Below are positions 13,827 to 18,865 of a stretch of DNA of 18,865 nucleotides, piece after piece. The translations under genes and the position numbers were made by a program. The stretch covers positions 1-18,865 of the forward strand of contig JBKHBT010000065.1 of the NCBI GenBank assembly GCA_046542255.1, written 5' to 3'. Under the pieces are notes generated by a model. The model saw nothing but the letters and a program-made list of their open reading frames with translations, did no database searches and had not been told where the DNA came from. The DNA comes from JBKHBT01 sp046542255. GTDB taxonomy: Bacteria > UBP14 > UBA6098 > JBKHBT01. How positions within the stretch are numbered: position 1 is the first letter of the stretch; the number at the start of each line of letters is the position of its first letter.

Positions 13827-14297
13827 TCACAACTTTTCATCGAGTTGATCAGATATCGATTTGACAAATTCATCGGTATTTGCATCTTCGGATGCGCCGG
13901 TTATCATTTCGACACCGGTTTTCTTATCTGTCCATTCATAGTCGGGATCGCCGGCGGTGATAAATAGGATGCCTTTATCTTTTCCGGCTTTTCGAAGAAG
14001 TCTTTTTTCTTTGCTATTCATAATCATCCACCCCTTGAGCTGGCCAACAACGATGACTGCTTCATAATTATCGAGGCTTTTCTCTTTGGCCTCTTTGAAA
14101 GTCGATGTCTCAAAGTAAACATCCGAAAATTTTTCGGCGACTTTTTTGATAATATCATAGCGGAATTGGCTGAATTCGCCGGCTACGAGAACTTTTTTCG
14201 ATGCATCCCTGGAACCGATAGATTCGACTTCGATATCTTGTTGGGCGAATAGGCTAATTAATGAAATTAATAGAATAATAATCGTAGTTTTTCTCAT
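13827..14297 (-). CDS. Exported flavodoxin-fold-like protein
   Basis: The protein has 156 residues from ATG 14297; an overlapping GTG at 14300 is only two bases after the AAAGGAG, so the ATG is preferred. Residues 1-19 are a signal peptide (TTIIILLISLISLFAQ). The mature part alternates strands and helices as in flavodoxin-like folds: KVLVAGEFSQFRYDIIKKVAEKF, then NYEAVIVVGQLKGWMIM and GILFITAGDPDYEW. I see no clear FMN phosphate loop of the T/SxTxxT type, so cofactor binding is doubtful. The end (ITGASEDANTDEFVKSISDQL) resembles proteins that place a flavodoxin-like domain outside the membrane. It lies downstream of the C25 protease on the same strand. The function is unknown. Confidence 0.78.
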   Translation of the reverse strand: MRKTTIIILLISLISLFAQQDIEVESIGSRDASKKVLVAGEFSQFRYDIIKKVAEKFSDVYFETSTFKEAKEKSLDNYEAVIVVGQLKGWMIMNSKEKRLLRKAGKDKGILFITAGDPDYEWTDKKTGVEMITGASEDANTDEFVKSISDQLDEKL

Positions 14298-14421
14298 CAC
14301 TTCTCCTTTGGTTGGTTTATATCTTCTATCTTCAAAAAACTAAGTAATAGACGGTTAAGACTTTTAGCAATTCTAATTTTGTTTACTGGCCGAAAACCGA
14401 GAATTGACAATCTATAAATCC

Positions 14422-17400
14422 CTATTTGACATAAAGCGCTTTTACATTTTCCGACTTTTTGCCTTTTTCAGCGCTAATAATATAAACGCCCGATTCGATA
14501 TCACCTGGTTGCCACATTAGAGATTTACCGGGTGATTGATAGCTTTTTATAAGATGTCCGCTATTGTCGAATATTTCGATAATTTCAGGCTCAAAGCCAT
14601 CGAAATCGATAGTAGCAGCAGAATTGAATGGATTTGGGCTGACTGAGATATTTGCTTTTTCCGGCTTTTGTATGCCAGGTTCTTCTACATCTCGCATCGA
14701 GCCTATATAAATAGCTACATCATCGATAAACCATCCATCATCGGTTTCGATATCATTGCTGCCGAAATCGAATATTATATCGAAGCTTCCTGGTACCATA
14801 TCTGTCAAATCGACGTAAAACATTCGCCATTCATTGTAATTATCTTCACCATAGACCGGTTCATAAGACATTGGATTGATACTGGATATGATTTCTCCAT
14901 CATAAAGCGGTGTAGGATAGACAATAAATTCGCCATCTTCATCGGTTCGGATTTTCACATTACCACCGTCACGAATCAAACCGCTGCTGGAACCACATGC
15001 GAAATCGTATCGTGCATAGAATACCAGAATTGGTGTATATCTCCGCGCTTCAAAAGGCAGCACCAATCTTGAATTGGCTTCGGAATCGTATCCGCCAAAA
15101 GATGGGCCGAGTGTCGAGAAGCAGAAATTGCCGGAATATGCGCCTTCTTCGAGAAAAGTATGCTGCCAATCATCATCGCCCTCCACATAAAAATCGCCGA
15201 TACCATCCTCGAAATCCTCGTAAAATACCCTTTCGCTGACAAATGGTGTGGTTATACTCCCGCTTTCTGGATAAGTTATATCGCCCATTTCGAAGTGAGT
15301 AGCAAATGCAGATTCCACTACTAACTTCTTCTGAAATATTGCTCCATCGATTAGAGAACCGCCGAAGAATTCCATTTCATAGCGATGGCTCCCGATATGT
15401 AGCATAATAGGGTCCTCTGGCATTGCGCCATCGGCAGATGCATATTTGATCGAATATGTGAATGAATCATCTGCCATTGAATACATTGCGACTAATGGCG
15501 TGACTTTTGGTGCGCCTAATTGTGGCAAACCTGATGGCTTGACCTTAATATCATCGATATTCCATCCACGGCGATAGTTTGCGCCGGATGATATGAATTC
15601 GAATCGCAGCTTCGCAGAGCGGTTCTGAAATTCTGTCGGGATATTCAATCTAACAAGTTCCCATTCATCGATCTGTCCCATGATATCATCACCGAGCTGT
15701 GCCGTATCTGTTTCGGATATAATCAAAACACGGCCGAAATCACCTGAAGTGGGCATAACTGGCGTACTGATTTTATGCCAGAATGTAAGCGAGCTATTCA
15801 TCGGAACCATAAAATATGGACTCTCGGCATAATATTCGGCATCATTATCATAGAAAATCTGGCCAGAAGGGGTGCTTTTCAGGCTATATGGCGGAGAAGC
15901 AAAGGTCTTATTATCAAGATGGAAACCGGTCGCGCTCCAGCCTTCCGAAGGATTAACTTCGGTTTCATAGCCGGGGATATTGAAATAAATCCTGCTTGTG
16001 TCTTCCCAGCTCGAGCTTAGATAATTCTGCGAAATAGTGAAAAGCGCGCTCGAACCTTCGGGAGCGTCGGCCACGATATTGGCTTCGATAGATAGTGTGT
16101 ACAAAGAACCGGCATAAACTGGGCCGAAGCTATAGCTTGTAACAATCCTTTCGATATAAGCGGCATCCTCTATTATCTCTACATCTATCTCATTGGGACT
16201 TCCGGTGCCATTATTGACAAATTGGAATGAAAACTCGACAACTTCGCCATCCTCGAGCACAAAATCGCCATCGCCACCTTCGACATCGGAGAATGAAGAA
16301 GAAAGAAGCTGCAAATCCGGCGCACCGATAGCAAATTGCTTAGGCTGAATGTCTGAGTAACCACCGTCCGCCATGATTTCGAAATTGATCTCTGCTATCT
16401 CGCCATCTGAAACATCCTCTTCTACATCGATGACCATTTCTAAATTGGCAGAAGCCATAGAAGCAAGGTCTTCTGTCGCATATTCGCTGGCATCTAAGGA
16501 CAAATACCGCTCGCAATCTGTCATGATAGAAATACCGGTGGCATCGATTCCATAGTTCTGTAAATTCAGTCTCAAAATCGCTGTCTCACCGATTTCGAGT
16601 ATTCCATTGCTATTATTGACAGTGGAAAGGCTCTCGGCATCGAAAATCTCTGAAGATGAAATATAGATATATGGCTCGGTGAGAGAAGTCGCAATCAATG
16701 TATCCTGAACCGGGATATAATCCGGTTTTGTAACGGTTAATTTGACATCATCGGGTGTTTCGGCTAAATAGGCAAGATTTGCATGGCCGGAATCATCGGT
16801 ATATGCTGCCAAATTCCCGCTCGGAAAACGCAGGCCGACAAGAGCGTTCTCAACCGGCATTCCATCCGAAGTTACATCGATAGCGATATCATTTGTATCG
16901 CCCGGAACAAAAGCTGGCGTGCATTCGACAGCCAATTCTGCTGGCATCTTTTTCCATAGATGCGTGGCCGGATCGCCGACTAGATTATATACATCGAAGA
17001 AATAGTGCCCATAGCTCGGCATTCCAATATTCACCTCGACAAGAGCATAGTAGCAAATTCCATCGACTGTTGAGTAGCCGTGTTCATAGAGCGCGGCAAA
17101 TGTCTCGATTTCCCAGATCGAATCTGGATACCAATATGTAAGATCGGATGCTCCCATATATGCGATTGCGCCTTTATTATCGCGGCGCAGTAAAGCCTCG
17201 CCCCATGACTCATCGTCTGTATAGTCATTTGTCGAGCAGGCATTTCCTACCATAAATGGATATTTCTCATCATTGGAAAGAGCATCGATACCGTCGAAGT
17301 TGAGCGGTGGTGATGCAAAACCGGAAGGGCTGCCATGGCCATAATAATAGAAAATATTATATCCCGAATCGATTTCGTCTATTACTTCGGCCATATCTGT

Positions 17401-18564
17401 GGAAGGCCCGTCTAGCTCTGTCCAATCAACATCGGCCGGCTCGATCCAGGTCTCCACGCAATGATGATGGACGATATGGACATAGTCATGGAAAGACCTA
17501 TCATCGGTAGTCCCCAAAAGCACGCGATTGGTAAAAGATATATCGTCATAATCGAGCTTTTCATATTCGACTACTCTATTTGCAATTCTTGCGATATCAT
17601 CGGCATCTGCGCCTGATATTCTGCCATAGAGAATATCGGGAATAAAATCTGCGCCATCGACTGTGCAATAATCGGCATCGGTAGGCGACTCCGAGCCACC
17701 GCTTGGATATGTCGGAATCACATCAACATCGCCGACAAAGACGATATAGTCGGGAACCACATCGCCGAATAGATATTGCTCGGATATTGCATCTTTAATG
17801 GATGAGCGTGTACCGCCCAGCGATTCCGGCGATGACACCATCACATGATAGCCCATCTGCCTTCGCCATTCGAGTAGTGGTTCTACTTCTGCAATGTATT
17901 CATCCGGGCATATCACATAATAACCAATAGGATTCTCTGGCATCGGTTCGACTTCGAAGGGATTCAGAGCGATATCGTGAAGAATCTTATTAAAGACTGG
18001 CGAATTATATCTATCTTCTGGCCAATTGCCGCCGCGATAGCTAATATTTATTTCCATTTCATTGATTATCTCGATTTCGGATTTGACAGGATTATATGCA
18101 ACCGGCCGAAATTCGACCAAAGCATATCGCCAGCCGTGGATTTTGCCTTGCTGAATGATTTCTGCTGGATGGGAATTGATATTATTATCCTGATAGTATT
18201 TTTGTGAAAGGGTAAATGGCTCTCGGGATTTTTGCCCCTGTGTTTCGAATACTGGAACAGGCTCGACAATATTAGGTATAGACAATTTCTGCACAATTCT
18301 GTCCTGAGGATGAACCACAAGCTCGCAATCTTCAGGAATCAAGATTATCTCGCGAAAAACAGGAAGGCGTGGCTCACCTGTGATATCGTGATAGTCGGCA
18401 CCATCGATATATATTTGAACAGCATCATCGAATCCACTTCCATTAATCTCTGGTGTGGAACTCATGCGAATAGTCATCGAATTATCGCTATAGCTTTCGA
18501 CTTCGACAGCCGAAAATGCCAAAGCCGCTAAAATTGCAATCAACACACAAAAGCGCTTTATCAT
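14422..18564 (-). CDS. Gingipain-type C25 cysteine protease with T9SS signal
   Basis: This 1380-residue secreted protein begins with a signal peptide (FCVLIAILAALAFSA, cut near residue 19). A C25-type propeptide follows (about 20-205) and then the caspase-like catalytic domain (about 210-545), with H410 in YYYGHGSPSGF and C443 in VGNACSTNDY as the dyad. Next come an immunoglobulin-like domain (about 545-630), CARDB-like repeats of extracellular adhesion type (about 630-870), and two jelly-roll or MAM-like segments (about 875-1025 and 1130-1295). The last 75 residues (SVSPNPFNSAATIDF through GVYIISAEKG) are a type A sorting domain of the type IX secretion system. The family degrades extracellular protein. 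It has its own promoter; no secretion machinery genes are in the window. Confidence 0.93.
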   Translation of the reverse strand: MIKRFCVLIAILAALAFSAVEVESYSDNSMTIRMSSTPEINGSGFDDAVQIYIDGADYHDITGEPRLPVFREIILIPEDCELVVHPQDRIVQKLSIPNIVEPVPVFETQGQKSREPFTLSQKYYQDNNINSHPAEIIQQGKIHGWRYALVEFRPVAYNPVKSEIEIINEMEINISYRGGNWPEDRYNSPVFNKILHDIALNPFEVEPMPENPIGYYVICPDEYIAEVEPLLEWRRQMGYHVMVSSPESLGGTRSSIKDAISEQYLFGDVVPDYIVFVGDVDVIPTYPSGGSESPTDADYCTVDGADFIPDILYGRISGADADDIARIANRVVEYEKLDYDDISFTNRVLLGTTDDRSFHDYVHIVHHHCVETWIEPADVDWTELDGPSTDMAEVIDEIDSGYNIFYYYGHGSPSGFASPPLNFDGIDALSNDEKYPFMVGNACSTNDYTDDESWGEALLRRDNKGAIAYMGASDLTYWYPDSIWEIETFAALYEHGYSTVDGICYYALVEVNIGMPSYGHYFFDVYNLVGDPATHLWKKMPAELAVECTPAFVPGDTNDIAIDVTSDGMPVENALVGLRFPSGNLAAYTDDSGHANLAYLAETPDDVKLTVTKPDYIPVQDTLIATSLTEPYIYISSSEIFDAESLSTVNNSNGILEIGETAILRLNLQNYGIDATGISIMTDCERYLSLDASEYATEDLASMASANLEMVIDVEEDVSDGEIAEINFEIMADGGYSDIQPKQFAIGAPDLQLLSSSFSDVEGGDGDFVLEDGEVVEFSFQFVNNGTGSPNEIDVEIIEDAAYIERIVTSYSFGPVYAGSLYTLSIEANIVADAPEGSSALFTISQNYLSSSWEDTSRIYFNIPGYETEVNPSEGWSATGFHLDNKTFASPPYSLKSTPSGQIFYDNDAEYYAESPYFMVPMNSSLTFWHKISTPVMPTSGDFGRVLIISETDTAQLGDDIMGQIDEWELVRLNIPTEFQNRSAKLRFEFISSGANYRRGWNIDDIKVKPSGLPQLGAPKVTPLVAMYSMADDSFTYSIKYASADGAMPEDPIMLHIGSHRYEMEFFGGSLIDGAIFQKKLVVESAFATHFEMGDITYPESGSITTPFVSERVFYEDFEDGIGDFYVEGDDDWQHTFLEEGAYSGNFCFSTLGPSFGGYDSEANSRLVLPFEARRYTPILVFYARYDFACGSSSGLIRDGGNVKIRTDEDGEFIVYPTPLYDGEIISSINPMSYEPVYGEDNYNEWRMFYVDLTDMVPGSFDIIFDFGSNDIETDDGWFIDDVAIYIGSMRDVEEPGIQKPEKANISVSPNPFNSAATIDFDGFEPEIIEIFDNSGHLIKSYQSPGKSLMWQPGDIESGVYIISAEKGKKSENVKALYVK

Positions 18565-18614
18565 AATACCCTTCCTTACAGATGTTCCTGCTTTATTTGC
18601 ATTACATTATATAC

Positions 18615-18643
18615 AGAATAAAGTTGGGTTTGGTTTTTGTCAA
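18615..18643 (-). promoter_or_regulatory. Promoter of the C25 protease gene
   Basis: Minus strand: TTGACA (18638-18643), 17-base spacer, TATTCT (18615-18620), about 50 bases before the protease ATG at 18564. A second -10-like TATAAT lies a few bases further on. AGGAAGGG precedes the start as ribosome site. Confidence 0.6.
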
Positions 18644-18652
18644 GTCAATACT

Positions 18653-18748
18653 TCACATGGCAATCGTTCTTCATTGCCAAGACATCGGGAAATAGATGAT
18701 AATCTTGCCCGTAAAATTTGTAGAGATTTGGGTGTACCAATTATTTGA
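18653..18748 (+). pseudogene. C-terminal remnant of a HicA-type toxin
   Basis: A 31-codon plus-strand stretch ends at TGA 18746-18748 and reads SHGNRSSLPRHREIDDNLA, then RKICRDLGVPII. This fits the HicA C-terminal half: the catalytic-His strand (GSH), the TxPxH strand and the helix that ends the domain. It differs from the HicA at 19-242, so it is a separate gene relic. No N-terminal half or start codon is present upstream, where the protease promoter now lies. The stretch is short, so the family call is moderate. Confidence 0.5.
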
Positions 18749-18782
18749 TCTCTTGTTAATATTATACTGCTCCCATTTATGC

Positions 18783-18807
18783 TAATCTATATTATATATT
18801 TAGATTA
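18783..18807. repeat. Inverted repeat abutting dispersed repeat copy 2
   Basis: TAATCTA (18783-18789) and TAGATTA (18801-18807) form a perfect 7-bp stem around an 11-base AT loop. The right arm ends exactly where dispersed repeat copy 2 begins. Copy 1 has no equivalent hairpin on its left. Confidence 0.55.
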
Positions 18808-18863
18808 CAGGCAATGCGCTGTTCCGCATTGTCATACTTTTCAGGCTAAAACATCAGTAAAGC
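18808..18863. repeat. 56-bp dispersed repeat, copy 2
   Basis: This copy is 54 of 56 identical to 5545-5600. Here the first hairpin is fully paired (CAATGCG/CGCATTG). The end, AGGCT through AGCCT (18843-18865), gives a second inverted repeat that copy 1 lacks. The repeat may continue past the window. Confidence 0.85.
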
Positions 18864-18865
18864 CT

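Overview
The window looks like a chromosomal piece of an anaerobic, fermentative bacterium, probably of the FCB superphylum or a related candidate phylum and possibly from a metagenome. The grounds are: a 1380-residue gingipain-type (C25) protease ending in a type IX secretion (Por) sorting domain, a trimeric [FeFe]-hydrogenase operon, a class I hybrid cluster protein, and moderately AT-rich DNA with good Shine-Dalgarno sites. The phylum is inference; there is no rRNA or other marker gene here, and I found no tRNA or CRISPR array.

Positions 1-2100 form a decayed accessory island. It holds a hicBA toxin-antitoxin pair with frameshifted hicA, an intact relBE-type pair, short related repeats beside these modules, two tandem perfect hairpins, an IS1634-type transposase with most of its middle deleted, and the first part of a PIN-domain gene. 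Positions 2131-4268 hold a cupin gene and hcp behind a perfect FNR/CRP-type palindrome placed as for a class II activator, which suggests a nitrosative-stress or redox-controlled operon. Positions 4590-5586 hold an MscS-type channel gene broken by two single-base indels and a small unknown ORF whose 3' end is a 56-bp dispersed repeat; a second copy of the repeat ends the window. An exported protein of unknown function follows (5742-6335).

Positions 13326 down to 6557, minus strand, are the core of the window. A clear sigma70-type promoter precedes hydC, hydB and hydA (NAD-linked, probably electron-bifurcating [FeFe]-hydrogenase). Three bases after hydA comes a 688-residue protein in which a hydrogenase-like iron-sulfur/H-cluster module is fused to a histidine kinase, and then a receiver-only response regulator. 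The likely logic is that the cell makes or consumes H2 with HydABC, senses H2 or redox state with the hydrogenase-kinase, and signals through a CheY-like receiver without a DNA-binding domain.

Positions 13380-13826 carry no gene but have a strong plus-strand promoter-like sequence. Positions 13827-18564 encode two exported proteins on the minus strand: a small flavodoxin-fold-like protein and the C25 protease. The last 300 bases hold the protease promoter, a plus-strand HicA C-terminal remnant, and repeat copy 2 abutting an inverted repeat.

The most useful leads are the hydrogenase operon with its built-in sensor, the class II palindrome ahead of cupin-hcp, the toxin-antitoxin modules bounded by a shared repeat, and the 56-bp repeat that has become the end of a coding frame. 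All frameshifts found lie in the first 5.4 kb and two of the three are at homopolymers, so sequencing error must be excluded before calling decay.
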